DNA of 64,000 bases from Streptococcus sp. LQJ-218 (lineage in GTDB: Bacteria > Bacillota > Bacilli > Lactobacillales > Streptococcaceae). This document shows, piece by piece, positions 1 through 10,795 of the stretch (the first letter of the stretch is position 1; every line of letters starts with the position of its first letter). The stretch lies in the NCBI RefSeq assembly GCF_003428885.1, contig NZ_QQRU01000006.1:1-64000 (forward strand), given 5' to 3'. The translations under genes were made by a program, and so were the position numbers. The notes beneath the pieces are model-generated. The model ran no database searches. It had not been told where the DNA came from and saw only the letters and a program-made list of their open reading frames with translations.

Positions 1-1
1 A

Positions 2-73
2 TAGTCCGTACGGGATTCGAACCCGTGTTACCGCCGTGAAAAGGCGGTGTCTTAACCCCTTGACCAACGGACC
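2..73 (-). tRNA. tRNA-Glu (UUC)
   Basis: The minus strand folds into a complete 72-nt cloverleaf. The 7-bp acceptor stem is GGTCCGT/ACGGACT, with one G-U pair at the top. The anticodon stem CCGCC/GGCGG closes the loop TTTTCAC, which reads anticodon TTC (Glu). The T-arm GGGTTCGAATCCC is intact. No CCA is encoded. A promoter lies directly upstream. Confidence 0.97.
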
Positions 74-98
74 TGAGTTGGTTTTTTCAACTCTTACT

Positions 99-126
99 AT
101 TATACCGACTTTTTTTTCTTTGTCAA
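99..126 (-). promoter_or_regulatory. tRNA-Glu promoter
   Basis: On the minus strand a perfect -35 TTGACA (121-126) and a perfect -10 TATAAT (99-104) are separated by 16 bp. Initiation about 7 nt downstream leaves a leader of about 20 nt before the tRNA, and that leader is almost entirely a hairpin (75-80 pairing with 88-93). Confidence 0.85.
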
Positions 127-134
127 CACCTTTT

Positions 135-1490
135 TTAAACTTTTTTAATTAATTTTACAACAGCTTCAGTTCGAGCTGTATGTGGGAACATATCGACCGA
201 CTGGATATAATGGAGATCATAGACTTCTACTAAGCGTACTAAATCACGAGCCAAGGTCGAAACATTGCAAGAAATATAGACCATTTTTTCTGGTACATAG
301 GTAAGAATAGTATCTAATAACTTATCGTCCAGACCTGTACGTGGTGGATCCACGATCAGAGCATCTGCTCGGTAGCCTTCCTGATACCATCGAGGAATAA
401 TGTCCTCTGCTGTTCCAGCTTCATAATGAGTATTGTCAAATCCCATTTTTTTAGCATTTTGCTTGGCATCTTCAATGGCTTCTGGAATAATATCCATACC
501 TCTGAGTGTTTTAACTTTCTTTGCGAAGGCAAATCCAATCGTTCCAACTCCACAATAAGCGTCAATCAAATGGTCTTCTTTATCAACATCCAGCGCTTTT
601 ACCGCCTCGCTATAGAGGACTTCTGTTTGTTCAGGATTTAGTTGATAGAAAGCTCGAGGAGATAGTGAAAATTCATAATCGAGTACACCTTCTTGAATAC
701 TCTCTTTTCCCCAGATAATCTCTGTCTTTTCACCATAAATCTCACTGGTTTTAGCTGTATTTGTATTCACAGCTACTGTCACAACCTCTGGAAAATTTTT
801 AACCAAGTCTTTTACTAGTTGGGTTAAATTAAGCTGGCGATTTGTAACAATAATAATCTGAACTTGTCCAGTCTTTCTTGCTCGTCGGACCATAATAGTC
901 CTAACACCTAGAACTTTTCTCTCATCCGTGATTGGAATCTGATGATAAGTAAGCAATTCTGCTAGGCGATTAGCAATCACTTGGGTTTCCTTATCTTGTA
1001 CGAGGCAGTCTTTCAACTCTACCAAATAATGAGAGTTTTGTGCATACAGACCTGCCTTGACCTGATTTTTAAATTTTCGAGTCTGAAATTGTAACTTAGC
1101 ACGGTAGTACTTTGGTTCCTGCATTCCAATAGTTGGACGGATTTCATAGTTTTCATATCCTGCAGGAGCAAATTTTTTCAGCGCTTGATGAAGTAAGTCC
1201 GTCTTGAACTCGAGCTGCTTATCATAATGCAGGTGCATGATTTGGCAGCCTCCGCACTCATTGTAAATAGTACATGCTGGCACAACACGGAATTTAGACT
1301 TCTTGTTGACCTTCAGTAATTTTGCCTCTACAAAGTTACGTTTAATGGAAGTAATCTGACAATAGATATCTTCTCCTTTTAGAGCTCCAGGCACAAAGAC
1401 TAATGTTTTTTGATAAAAGCCGATTCCTTCACCATTAATTCCCATGCGCTTGATTTTTAATGGTATTTTTTGTTTCACTTTCAGATTCAT
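135..1490 (-). CDS. rlmD: 23S rRNA (uracil-C5)-methyltransferase, RlmD/RumA-TrmA family
   Basis: This 451-residue SAM-dependent enzyme is of the type that forms 5-methyluridine in 23S rRNA. An N-terminal TRAM-like beta domain (about 1-60) precedes an iron-sulfur cluster ligand set C73, C79, C82 and C162. The Rossmann methyltransferase domain has the SAM loop [10 protein letters not shown] near 310, DPPRTGL at 381-387, the SCN motif with nucleophile C408, and the terminal catalytic E442. Length is normal for the family. Mitis streptococci carry more than one TrmA-family paralogue, so which uridine this one modifies (RlmD or RlmCD type) cannot be decided here. It is divergent from recX with 37 bp between the start codons. 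Confidence 0.85.
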   Translation of the reverse strand: MNLKVKQKIPLKIKRMGINGEGIGFYQKTLVFVPGALKGEDIYCQITSIKRNFVEAKLLKVNKKSKFRVVPACTIYNECGGCQIMHLHYDKQLEFKTDLLHQALKKFAPAGYENYEIRPTIGMQEPKYYRAKLQFQTRKFKNQVKAGLYAQNSHYLVELKDCLVQDKETQVIANRLAELLTYHQIPITDERKVLGVRTIMVRRARKTGQVQIIIVTNRQLNLTQLVKDLVKNFPEVVTVAVNTNTAKTSEIYGEKTEIIWGKESIQEGVLDYEFSLSPRAFYQLNPEQTEVLYSEAVKALDVDKEDHLIDAYCGVGTIGFAFAKKVKTLRGMDIIPEAIEDAKQNAKKMGFDNTHYEAGTAEDIIPRWYQEGYRADALIVDPPRTGLDDKLLDTILTYVPEKMVYISCNVSTLARDLVRLVEVYDLHYIQSVDMFPHTARTEAVVKLIKKV

Positions 1491-1515
1491 ACCCCTATCT
1501 TATCACATTTTGAGG

Positions 1516-1521
1516 TATAAT
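1516..1521 (+). promoter_or_regulatory. recX -10 element (leaderless transcript likely)
   Basis: A perfect TATAAT ends 6 nt before the recX ATG, so normal initiation would fall on or next to the start codon. No convincing -35 is seen at the matching distance (1493-1498). Confidence 0.5.
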
Positions 1522-1527
1522 AGAACT

Positions 1528-2304
1528 ATGAAAATCACAAAACTTGAAAAGAAAAAAAGACTCTATCTGATGGAGCTTGATAATGACGACAAATGCTATA
1601 TTACTGAAGATACTATTGTTCGTTTTATGTTATCGAGAGATAAGGTGATAGGCGAAGAAGAATTAAAAGAGATTCAGGACTTTGCCCAATTTTCTTATGG
1701 GAAGAATCTAGCCCTCTACCACTTATCCTTTAAAGCTCGCACTGAAAAAGAAGTCAGAGAATATTTAAAAAAATACGATATTGATGGAAACATAATTTCA
1801 CAAGTCATTGCTAACCTCAAAGAGGATAATTGGATTAATGATGGCCAGTACGCTTATGCTATCATCAATGCCAATCAACTTTCAGGAGACAAGGGTCCAT
1901 ATGTACTGACTCAGAAACTAACACAAAAAGGGATTTCAAAATCAATTATAGAAGAGATCTTGAAAGAGTTTGATTTTTCGGAAGTTGCTCAACGTGTAGC
2001 CAATAAACTATTGAAAAAATATGAAGGAAAACTTCCAGCTCGTGCCTTGCAAGATAAGATAATCCAAAATCTGACCAACAAGGGATTTTCCTATTCTGAT
2101 GCTAAAAGTGCCTTTGATCAGTTGGATAGTCAAGTTGACCAAGAAACGACTCAGGAACTCATCTTCAAAGAGCTTGATAAGCAATATACTAAGTATGCTC
2201 GAAAGTATGAAGGATACGAACTTAAACAGCGTTTAACTCAAGTTTTAGCACGAAAGGGCTACGATTTTTCGGATATAGCAAGCGCTCTCAGAGAATATCT
2301 TTAA
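1528..2304 (+). CDS. recX: Regulatory protein RecX
   Basis: RecX binds RecA filaments and limits their extension. This copy has 258 residues, the usual streptococcal length, and consists of repeated three-helix RecX modules (for example around residues 60-110, 110-160 and 200-258). The ATG at 1528 was chosen because the sequence MKITKLEKK matches family starts. A longer in-frame extension to 1444 would overlap the divergent methyltransferase. The putative -10 lies only 6 nt upstream, and the GAGG at 1512-1515 lies within the promoter, so translation may be leaderless. The gene stands alone between two differently controlled neighbours. Confidence 0.92.
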   Translation: MKITKLEKKKRLYLMELDNDDKCYITEDTIVRFMLSRDKVIGEEELKEIQDFAQFSYGKNLALYHLSFKARTEKEVREYLKKYDIDGNIISQVIANLKEDNWINDGQYAYAIINANQLSGDKGPYVLTQKLTQKGISKSIIEEILKEFDFSEVAQRVANKLLKKYEGKLPARALQDKIIQNLTNKGFSYSDAKSAFDQLDSQVDQETTQELIFKELDKQYTKYARKYEGYELKQRLTQVLARKGYDFSDIASALREYL

Positions 2305-2342
2305 TATTTTCATGTAAAATTCACAGATTTTAGGCAATTTTA

Positions 2343-2351
2343 TGGTACAAT
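2343..2351 (+). promoter_or_regulatory. Extended -10 promoter of ntdP
   Basis: TG-G-TACAAT forms an extended -10 element 41 nt upstream of the ntdP ATG. A TTCACA at 2320-2325 is too far away (20 bp spacer) to be a normal -35, so the promoter probably relies on the extended -10. Confidence 0.5.
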
Positions 2352-2392
2352 AGTAAACGATAAACTTATAAATTGTAGAAAGTTGGTTAGTT

Positions 2393-2926
2393 ATGAAGCT
2401 TCCAAAAGAAGGCGACTTTATTACAATTCAAAGTTATAAGCATGATGGGAGTCTCCACCGAACTTGGCGGGACACCATGGTACTAAAAACAACAGAGAAC
2501 GCTATTATCGGCGTCAACGACCACACACTTGTTACCGAAAGTGACGGTCGTCGTTGGGTCACTCGAGAACCGGCTATTGTTTACTTTCACAAGAAATATT
2601 GGTTTAATATTATCGCTATGATTCGTGATAATGGAATTTCCTACTATTGTAATATGGCTAGCCCCTACTATCTGGATGAAGAAGCACTAAAGTATATTGA
2701 TTACGATTTGGATGTTAAAATTTTTACAGATGGGGAAAAACGTCTCTTGGACGTTGAAGAGTACGAGCGTCACAAACGCAAAATGAAGTATTCTTCTGAT
2801 CTAGACTATATTCTGAAAGAGCATGTTAAGATTCTTGTTGATTGGATTAACAATGAGCGAGGTCCTTTCTCAGAAGCCTATGTCAACATTTGGTACAAGC
2901 GCTATGTAGAACTAAAGAATCGGTAA
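2393..2926 (+). CDS. ntdP: Nucleoside tri-/diphosphatase, DUF402 (Ntdp) family
   Basis: A 177-residue cytoplasmic protein of the DUF402/UPF0374 family. Characterised Gram-positive members hydrolyse nucleoside tri- and diphosphates with a metal in a small beta-barrel active site. The beta-rich core with conserved Arg, Tyr and Asp residues ([32 protein letters not shown]) spans about residues 20-125, and a helical tail contains the [14 protein letters not shown] segment. Length is normal. It is monocistronic, with its own extended -10 promoter and a terminator at 2935-2960. Substrate preference cannot be inferred. Confidence 0.8.
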   Translation: MKLPKEGDFITIQSYKHDGSLHRTWRDTMVLKTTENAIIGVNDHTLVTESDGRRWVTREPAIVYFHKKYWFNIIAMIRDNGISYYCNMASPYYLDEEALKYIDYDLDVKIFTDGEKRLLDVEEYERHKRKMKYSSDLDYILKEHVKILVDWINNERGPFSEAYVNIWYKRYVELKNR

Positions 2927-2934
2927 AGTTGTCA

Positions 2935-2960
2935 AACTGGGGTTAAGGCCCTGGTTTTTT
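2935..2960 (+). terminator. Terminator of ntdP
   Basis: An 8-bp stem AACTGGGG/CCCTGGTT (two wobble pairs) with a 6-nt loop runs into six T residues, just after the ntdP stop codon. Confidence 0.6.
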
Positions 2961-2965
2961 ATTTT

Positions 2966-2990
2966 AAAAACCCAGCTTTGCAGCTGGGCT
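2966..2990 (-). terminator. Terminator of queH
   Basis: A perfect 7-bp stem CCCAGCT/AGCTGGG with a 4-nt loop is followed on the minus strand by a T-run (A-run at 2966-2970), right after the queH stop. Confidence 0.85.
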
Positions 2991-2995
2991 TATTC

Positions 2996-3763
2996 TTATA
3001 TATCTAATTTAGTCACTGTAAATTTGATGTGGGAATAGTCTTTTTCAACATCCTTATCAAGCATGAACGCAGTAGCGTCCTTCTTAACTTGAACCAGATC
3101 AATATTCTGGGCTTGGGCTGCATAGACGCATCCACAATAACATTGACGATAGATATCATACTCTTCACACATCTCCACTGAACGTTTGTACCCTTGATTT
3201 TTCTTGAAATCACTTGGAAGATAGTGGGTTGTGTAAATTTTTTGCACATCGATTCCGATGCTGTTAATGGTTTGAGAATTCTTATGAGGGCTGATGGTCA
3301 AGGCTGAGCCAAAGTAGTCAAAACTCAAGTCCATAGCCACTTGCGCTGTTTTGTCCAAACGGTAGTCAAAGCAAACCTTGCAACGATCCCCACCTTCTGG
3401 CTCTTCCTCTAGTCCTCTAACTAACTTCCGATATTCATTTGGTTCATAGGGGGCTTCTAGGTACTGAACCGTATTTCCTGTTCGCTCATTGAAGTCACTG
3501 ACAAATTTCTTGGTAACGTAAGCCCGCTTGTGGTATTCTGCCTTGGGATGGATATTGGAGTTGGCAAAATAGATGGTCACATCAGCGTACTTGGTCAGAT
3601 ACTCTAGGGTGTAGGTACTACAAGGAGCACAGCAAACATGCATGAGAATGGTTGGGCGCTGCTCATTTTTCTCCCATACTTGTACCATCTTCTGCATGAC
3701 ACGGTCATAATTAATCTTCTGATTAGGGTTCATCTTGCTCAGAATTTCTTCTACATCGATCAT
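2996..3763 (-). CDS. queH: Epoxyqueuosine reductase QueH
   Basis: QueH performs the last step of queuosine biosynthesis, reducing epoxyqueuosine in tRNA to queuosine; it is the non-homologous replacement for QueG. The 255-residue protein has the family's cysteine sets: C44-C45-x2-C48 near the N-terminus, C128-x2-C131 in the middle, and C208, C210 and C212 in the RQCYCGC segment. These bind the metal and Fe-S centre. ATG at 3763 has an AAGGAGAAGA ribosome-binding site. No other queuosine genes are in the window, which suits species that salvage the precursor. Its transcription ends in a strong hairpin. Confidence 0.9.
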   Translation of the reverse strand: MIDVEEILSKMNPNQKINYDRVMQKMVQVWEKNEQRPTILMHVCCAPCSTYTLEYLTKYADVTIYFANSNIHPKAEYHKRAYVTKKFVSDFNERTGNTVQYLEAPYEPNEYRKLVRGLEEEPEGGDRCKVCFDYRLDKTAQVAMDLSFDYFGSALTISPHKNSQTINSIGIDVQKIYTTHYLPSDFKKNQGYKRSVEMCEEYDIYRQCYCGCVYAAQAQNIDLVQVKKDATAFMLDKDVEKDYSHIKFTVTKLDI

Positions 3764-3840
3764 GTTCTTCTCCTTTTTCTAGTCTTATTTTATCATATAA
3801 GTTAGGAGAGCTCAAATCAATTTAGAAGTGAATATCATAA

Positions 3841-3868
3841 AAAGGAGGGGTAGTCATTCCCTCCTTTT
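3841..3868 (-). terminator. Terminator of groESL
   Basis: A 9-bp stem AAAGGAGGG/CCCTCCTTT with flanking A and T runs lies 30 bp after the groEL stop. It is A/T-flanked on both sides and could act in both directions. Confidence 0.8.
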
Positions 3869-3900
3869 GTGTTTTTTATAAGTTGTTTTCTATAGAAAGC

Positions 3901-5538
<1,638 letters not shown>

Positions 5539-5823
5539 CTATTCTTCAATGATAGCCAAGATGTTAGCTTCGCCTACGATGATGTACTTTTCATCGCCAT
5601 CTTTGACATCAAGACCTGCGTGAGCTTCAACTAATACACGGTCTCCAGCCTTCACACTTGGAGCAACCAAGTCACCGTTCAAGGTACGAACACCTTGCCC
5701 AGTAGCTACAACTTTGGCTGTTTTTGTTTTTTCTTGGGCTGAGCCTGCAAGGACAAAGCCTCCAACAGTTTGTTCTTTTTCTTCGATTTTTAAGACCACA
5801 CGGTCCCCTAATGGTTTCAACAT
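5539..5823 (-). CDS. groES: Co-chaperonin GroES (Hsp10)
   Basis: A 94-residue heptameric lid of the GroEL chamber. It begins [11 protein letters not shown] as expected, includes the mobile loop ([11 protein letters not shown], about residues 15-27) and ends in a conserved ILAIIEE-type strand. It is the first gene of the groESL operon. CIRCE lies 31 bp upstream of the start, between the promoter and the ribosome-binding site. Confidence 0.98.
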   Translation of the reverse strand: MLKPLGDRVVLKIEEKEQTVGGFVLAGSAQEKTKTAKVVATGQGVRTLNGDLVAPSVKAGDRVLVEAHAGLDVKDGDEKYIIVGEANILAIIEE

Positions 5824-5853
5824 CTGATTTCCTCCATGATGAGATAGATAGCA

Positions 5854-5880
5854 TTAGCACTCTTTATACCTGAGTGCTAA
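5854..5880. promoter_or_regulatory. CIRCE operator (HrcA binding) of groESL
   Basis: A perfect inverted repeat TTAGCACTC-N9-GAGTGCTAA matches the CIRCE consensus exactly. It sits at about the transcription start of groES, where HrcA binding represses initiation. Confidence 0.97.
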
Positions 5881-5891
5881 ATCATAGTTCT

Positions 5892-5919
5892 ATTGTATCA
5901 CTTGGTCAGAAATAGTCAA
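5892..5919 (-). promoter_or_regulatory. groESL promoter
   Basis: On the minus strand -35 TTGACT (5914-5919) and -10 TACAAT (5892-5897) are 16 bp apart. The predicted start falls just before CIRCE. Confidence 0.85.
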
Positions 5920-5944
5920 GAAAAAAGTCTGACTTTCTCAAGAT

Positions 5945-5973
5945 AAAAAGCCTGAGACCAACTCAGACTTTTT
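5945..5973 (-). terminator. Terminator of ssbB
   Basis: Minus-strand stem AGTCTGAG/CTCAGGCT with a short loop, followed by five T residues, lies just past the ssbB stop and before the groES promoter. Confidence 0.8.
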
Positions 5974-5978
5974 AATGT

Positions 5979-6374
5979 TTAAAATGGCAATTCCTCCTCT
6001 TCCAAAACCAAATCTGCTAAATCCTGTCCTGCATTATTTTCACGCATAGCGCGTTGGGCACGACTTTCCAAGAGTTGGAACCCTGTCACAAGGACTTCAG
6101 TCACATAATTCATTTGACCATTTTTCTCGAAACGACGGGTACGAAGTTCTCCATCCACTGAAATGAGACTACCTTTAGTTGCGTAGCTGGCCAAAGTTTC
6201 TGCTAGTCTGCCCCATAGAACCATATTGACAAAGTCAGCTTCTCGTTCCCCATTTTGGTCTTTGTAACGACGATTCACAGCGATAGTTGCTCGCGCTACT
6301 GACTTGTCATTGTTGGTTTTGTGCAATTCTGGTGTAGACGTTAAACGCCCAATCATGATAACTTTATTATACAT
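5979..6374 (-). CDS. ssbB: Competence-induced single-stranded DNA-binding protein SsbB
   Basis: A 131-residue single-strand binding protein with an N-terminal OB-fold (about 1-105) and the acidic protein-interaction tip ending EEELPF. It is shorter than the essential SSB. In naturally transformable streptococci this paralogue (SsbB/CilA) protects incoming single-stranded DNA. The assignment is strongly supported by a perfect ComX cin-box at 6395-6402 upstream. The start ATG has an AGGAGG site. It is monocistronic with its own terminator. Confidence 0.95.
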   Translation of the reverse strand: MYNKVIMIGRLTSTPELHKTNNDKSVARATIAVNRRYKDQNGEREADFVNMVLWGRLAETLASYATKGSLISVDGELRTRRFEKNGQMNYVTEVLVTGFQLLESRAQRAMRENNAGQDLADLVLEEEELPF

Positions 6375-6394
6375 ATTTTTTCCTCCTACTTATC

Positions 6395-6402
6395 TATTCG
6401 TA
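6395..6402 (-). promoter_or_regulatory. ComX (SigX) cin-box of ssbB
   Basis: The minus strand reads TACGAATA, the exact cin-box recognised by the alternative sigma factor ComX/SigX, 20 bp upstream of the ssbB ATG and next to a T-rich stretch. This places ssbB in the late competence regulon. Confidence 0.93.
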
Positions 6403-6410
6403 GGAAATCA

Positions 6411-6438
6411 AAAAAAGTTACAGAAATTTGTAACTTTT
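6411..6438 (-). terminator. Terminator of the SDR operon
   Basis: Stem AAAGTTACA/TGTAACTTT with a short loop and T-run on the minus strand, immediately downstream of the SDR gene and abutting the ssbB cin-box region. Confidence 0.75.
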
Positions 6439-6450
6439 CGAGGAAATTTT

Positions 6451-7212
6451 TTATTTTTTATGAACCATAAAACCTGTCGCCTGTTGATTGGCCATAATAG
6501 TCATATCTGTAATCTGAACACGATGAGGTTGACTGGTCACATAGACTACTGTATCTGCAATATCCTGAGCTTGCAAGGCTTCGATTCCTTGGTAAACGGA
6601 CGCAGCCCGCTCTTTATCGCCGTGAAAACGTACCATCGAAAAATCTGTTTCGACAATTCCAGGCTGAATGGTTGTCACCTTGAGATCCGTTGCGATGGTA
6701 TCAATTCGCAGACCATCTGAAAAGGTCTTAACTGCCGCCTTGGTAGCTGAATAAACTGCTGCACCTGCATAGGCATAAATTCCTGCGGTTGACCCCATGT
6801 TGATGATATGTCCTTGATTGGCTTTTACCATTGCTGGCAGGAAACAGCGAGTGACTGCCATCAAACCTTTAACATTGGTATCCAGCATGGTCAACATATC
6901 CAACTCTTCATAATCCTGATAGGGTGCTAAACCTAGAGCCAGTCCAGCGTTGTTGACCAGGATATCAATCTGACCTATCGTTTCTAGAATATTGGAGCAG
7001 ACAGTCTTTACAATGGTCATATCCGTGACATCTAGTGGAAAGGTCCAAACTGTTTGATTTGGATAGGTTGCTGCAAACTCTGACTTGAGAGTCTCTAATC
7101 TGTCTGTCCGTCGTCCAGTTAGAACGACATTCTCACCCTGCTCCAGATAAGCACGCGCAATCGCTTCACCAATTCCTGAGGTAGCCCCAGTAATCAATAC
7201 ATTTTTTGCCAT
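6451..7212 (-). CDS. Short-chain dehydrogenase/reductase (YdfG-like)
   Basis: A 253-residue classical SDR oxidoreductase. The N-terminal Rossmann cofactor motif TGATSGIG spans 8-15, NNAG spans 87-90, and the catalytic tetrad N113, S141, Y154 and K158 is complete. An Arg pair after the second strand (TGRRTDR, 32-38) suggests NADP(H) preference. Its overall sequence resembles the YdfG 3-hydroxy acid/serine dehydrogenase group, but the substrate is not determinable from sequence. It is the last gene after ytpR (41 bp gap) and ends at the terminator at 6411-6438. Confidence 0.85.
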   Translation of the reverse strand: MAKNVLITGATSGIGEAIARAYLEQGENVVLTGRRTDRLETLKSEFAATYPNQTVWTFPLDVTDMTIVKTVCSNILETIGQIDILVNNAGLALGLAPYQDYEELDMLTMLDTNVKGLMAVTRCFLPAMVKANQGHIINMGSTAGIYAYAGAAVYSATKAAVKTFSDGLRIDTIATDLKVTTIQPGIVETDFSMVRFHGDKERAASVYQGIEALQAQDIADTVVYVTSQPHRVQITDMTIMANQQATGFMVHKK

Positions 7213-7253
7213 CTTATTTCCTTCTAGCTGGTTTATCAGATATTAACAACTTC

Positions 7254-7880
7254 CTAGGCAGTCCAGTGTTTAGCTGGATCAAATGGAGTTCCAACAATTT
7301 GGTCTTCTGATAATTCAAGCACTCCACGTTTTTGCGGAGCATTTGGCAGATGCAATTCACGAGGGCTACACATCATGCCAAAACTCTTTTCACCACGAAG
7401 CTCACCTGGGAAAATAAGATTGCCTTTGGGCATCATGGCACCAGGTAAAGCGACAATGGTTTTCAACCCAACACGTGCATTAGGTGCTCCTGCAACAATT
7501 TGCACTGTCTTGTCACTTGCGACTGCAACTTGGCAGATGTTGAGGTGGTCACTATCTGGATGAGCTACCATCTCGACAATTTCACCAACAACAAACTTAG
7601 GCTCTTTGTCATTGATAATTTCTTCTGTAAAACCTTCCGCCTGCAATTCTTGGTTCAAACGAGCGACTTGCTCATCTGATAAAAAGACTTGACCGCGCTC
7701 TGCAATTTCAAACAAACTTGAAACTTCAAAAATATTCCAAGCCACTGTTTCTCCATTATCTTTTAGAAAAACACGGGCTACCTTGCCTTTGCGCTCCACA
7801 TCCAACTTAGCATCTCCGCTGTTTTTCACGATGACCATAAGGACATCACCGACATGTTCTTTGTTATATGTAAAAATCAT
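7254..7880 (-). CDS. ytpR: tRNA-binding-domain protein YtpR
   Basis: A 208-residue protein with an N-terminal DUF4479 region (about 1-95) and a C-terminal EMAP/CsaA-type tRNA-binding OB-fold (about 95-205), as seen in the N-terminus of PheT. Typical strings are VVGEIVEMVAHPDSDHLNICQV and the ANARVGLKT segment. Its cellular role is unknown; it is thought to bind tRNA or structured RNA. It follows the thioredoxin gene by 14 bp and has a good ribosome-binding site, so the genes are co-transcribed, an arrangement conserved in Firmicutes (ytpP-ytpQ-ytpR). Confidence 0.85.
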   Translation of the reverse strand: MIFTYNKEHVGDVLMVIVKNSGDAKLDVERKGKVARVFLKDNGETVAWNIFEVSSLFEIAERGQVFLSDEQVARLNQELQAEGFTEEIINDKEPKFVVGEIVEMVAHPDSDHLNICQVAVASDKTVQIVAGAPNARVGLKTIVALPGAMMPKGNLIFPGELRGEKSFGMMCSPRELHLPNAPQKRGVLELSEDQIVGTPFDPAKHWTA

Positions 7881-7894
7881 TGTTTCCTTTTCTC

Positions 7895-8212
7895 CTATTT
7901 CAGTCCTGCTAAAAAGTCATTAATTTGTTGTTTGCTTTTACGGTCACGATTGACAAAACGGCCGATTTCCTTGTCCTTTTCTAGAACAACAAGGCTAGGA
8001 ATTCCGTAAACATCCCAGAGTTTAGCCAAATCCATATACTGGTCTCGGTCCACTCGAATAAAGGTGAACTCTGGATTGGTCTCCTCAATCTCTGGCAAGG
8101 CAGGATAGATATAGCGACAATCGCCACACCAGTCCGCCACAAAAAGGAAAACCTTCTTGCCCTCTTTTTCCACTAAAGATGCTAATTCTTCTAAATTTGC
8201 TGGTTGTATCAT
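7895..8212 (-). CDS. Thioredoxin-family protein (YtpP-like)
   Basis: A 105-residue single-domain thioredoxin fold. The redox motif is C29-G-D-C32, preceded by the usual aromatic (ADWCGDC) and followed by the cis-Pro region YGIPSLVV. It probably reduces cytoplasmic disulfides, possibly bacilliredoxin- or bacillithiol-related as for Bacillus YtpP, although streptococci generally lack bacillithiol. Its start overlaps the preceding gene by 4 bp (ATGA), which implies translational coupling. Confidence 0.85.
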   Translation of the reverse strand: MIQPANLEELASLVEKEGKKVFLFVADWCGDCRYIYPALPEIEETNPEFTFIRVDRDQYMDLAKLWDVYGIPSLVVLEKDKEIGRFVNRDRKSKQQINDFLAGLK

Positions 8213-8499
8213 AAGACTTCCTCCTCATAGACCAGGTCTTCATTTTCATAGACAAAGGTATAATGACGGCCATCCTCAAAAATGACGCCACCAACCAAGC
8301 TCTCTAGACTGCTTTCATAAACTTGAACATAGAGAGTCGCAATTTCCCCCATGTCTGAAAAATGGTCTCGCACAATCGCTGTCAACTCTTCCTGAGTCTT
8401 CCTAAGCTTACGGTCATCTGCAACTTTTTTCGTAGCAAGGGCAAGGCTCCCAATTCCAAGCAGAGCCAGACCTGTCATCCACATTTTTTTAGCTTTCAT
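8209..8499 (-). CDS. Small membrane-anchored hypothetical protein (DUF4651-like)
   Basis: A 96-residue protein of unknown function with one N-terminal hydrophobic helix (about residues 8-23: GLALLGIGSLALA) and a soluble tail. I chose the ATG at 8499 over the upstream ATG at 8508, because the latter lies inside the predicted -10 hexamer. Translation would then begin at the transcription start, without a Shine-Dalgarno. It heads an operon with thioredoxin, YtpR and probably the SDR. The DUF4651 assignment is from memory of streptococcal neighbours. Confidence 0.65.
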   Translation of the reverse strand: MKAKKMWMTGLALLGIGSLALATKKVADDRKLRKTQEELTAIVRDHFSDMGEIATLYVQVYESSLESLVGGVIFEDGRHYTFVYENEDLVYEEEVL

Positions 8500-8506
8500 A
8501 CCATTC

Positions 8507-8535
8507 ATTTTAACACAAAAAAGGCTTTAGGACAA
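8507..8535 (-). promoter_or_regulatory. Promoter of the DUF4651-trx-ytpR operon
   Basis: Minus-strand -35 TTGTCC (8530-8535), 17-bp spacer, and -10 TAAAAT (8507-8512). The start codon at 8499 is 7 nt downstream of the -10, so the mRNA is predicted to be leaderless. Confidence 0.65.
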
Positions 8536-8645
8536 ATAGGGAAGCAGTATCTAGGCAGGGAAAATCCCTTTCCCTCAATGAGAAGAGAGGACCGCTTACC
8601 CTTATTGCCAATCACCTGAGTTGCCAAGAATTTTTTGAAGGAATC

Positions 8646-8675
8646 AAAAAACCTCTGAGATTCTTCTCAAAGGTT
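8646..8675 (-). terminator. Terminator of pyrG
   Basis: An 11-bp stem AACCTTTGAGA/TCTCAGAGGTT (minus strand, one G-U pair) with an AGAA loop is followed by a T-run, 10 bp after the pyrG stop. Confidence 0.9.
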
Positions 8676-8684
8676 CCTATTTTC

Positions 8685-10304
<1,620 letters not shown>

Positions 10305-10401
10305 CTAAAATGCTCAAGGCCCTGTTAACTACGTGGGAACATAGAAAACAAGACCCTACTAATAAGAATAATCTGGAACTACTGCACCAGATTCACAACT
10401 A

Positions 10402-10553
10402 ATACTCTTCGAAAATCTCTTCAAACCGCGTCAACGTCGCCTTTCCGTAGATATGTGTTCCTGACTTTGTCAGTCTTATCTACAACCTCAAAACAGTGTT
10501 TTGAGCAGCCTGCGGCTAGTTTCCTAGTTTACTTTTTGATTTTCATTGAGTAT
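10402..10553. repeat. BOX element (copy 1, boxA-B-C) in the pyrG leader
   Basis: A 152-bp copy of the streptococcal BOX repeat runs from ATACTCTTCG to CATTGAGTAT. It contains a boxA with a near match to the classical BOX-PCR primer site, a boxB hairpin (CAAAACAGTGTTTTG) and boxC. It lies in the transcribed leader of pyrG. The sequence between it and the pyrG ATG (10293-10401) shows only a small hairpin (AATCTGG/CCAGATT). Confidence 0.9.
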
Positions 10554-10579
10554 AACATACAAGAAGATAACTTCTTGAA

Positions 10580-10635
10580 AAAACAAAAATAGCTCCCTAA
10601 GAACTAGGGAGCCCCGACCTCTAAAAGAGGTGCCC
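10580..10635 (-). promoter_or_regulatory. pyrG reiterative-transcription attenuator
   Basis: The predicted transcript begins GGGC at 10635. It contains a small hairpin ACCTC/GAGGT (10617-10631), then an 8-bp GCTCCCTA/TAGGGAGC terminator stem (10592-10612) followed by T-rich sequence (10580-10590). In Bacillus and relatives, low CTP makes RNA polymerase stutter extra G residues at a GGGC start. The G-tract pairs with the C/U-rich 5' arm of the terminator and permits readthrough into pyrG. All sequence requirements are visible here. Confidence 0.85.
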
Positions 10636-10642
10636 GAACAAT

Positions 10643-10671
10643 ATGATACCTTAAAGCAGATTATTTGTCAA
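10643..10671 (-). promoter_or_regulatory. pyrG promoter
   Basis: Consensus -35 TTGACA (10666-10671), 17-bp spacer, -10 TATCAT (10643-10648). The GGGC start lies exactly 7 bp downstream of the -10. Confidence 0.88.
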
Positions 10672-10758
10672 CCCGAATTGGTAGAATGTGAAAAAAGGGG
10701 ATTGTTTTCAGAAGACCAACTAAAGATCCACATCCAAACGGATGACCTGCTCAAGGAA

Positions 10759-10781
10759 CAAAAAGGAGATCAGGCGATCTC
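10759..10781 (-). terminator. Terminator of rpoE
   Basis: Perfect 7-bp stem GGAGATC/GATCTCC with a 4-nt loop and a following T-run (A-run 10759-10763), placed just after the rpoE stop. Confidence 0.85.
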
Positions 10782-10795
10782 CTCTGTGAGGTCTT

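Noticed and set aside
10402..10553. BOX copies considered as insertion sequence remnants or CRISPR-like repeats
   Set aside because: All five share boxA/boxB/boxC order and the BOX primer region; they are dispersed, not arrayed, and encode no transposase.
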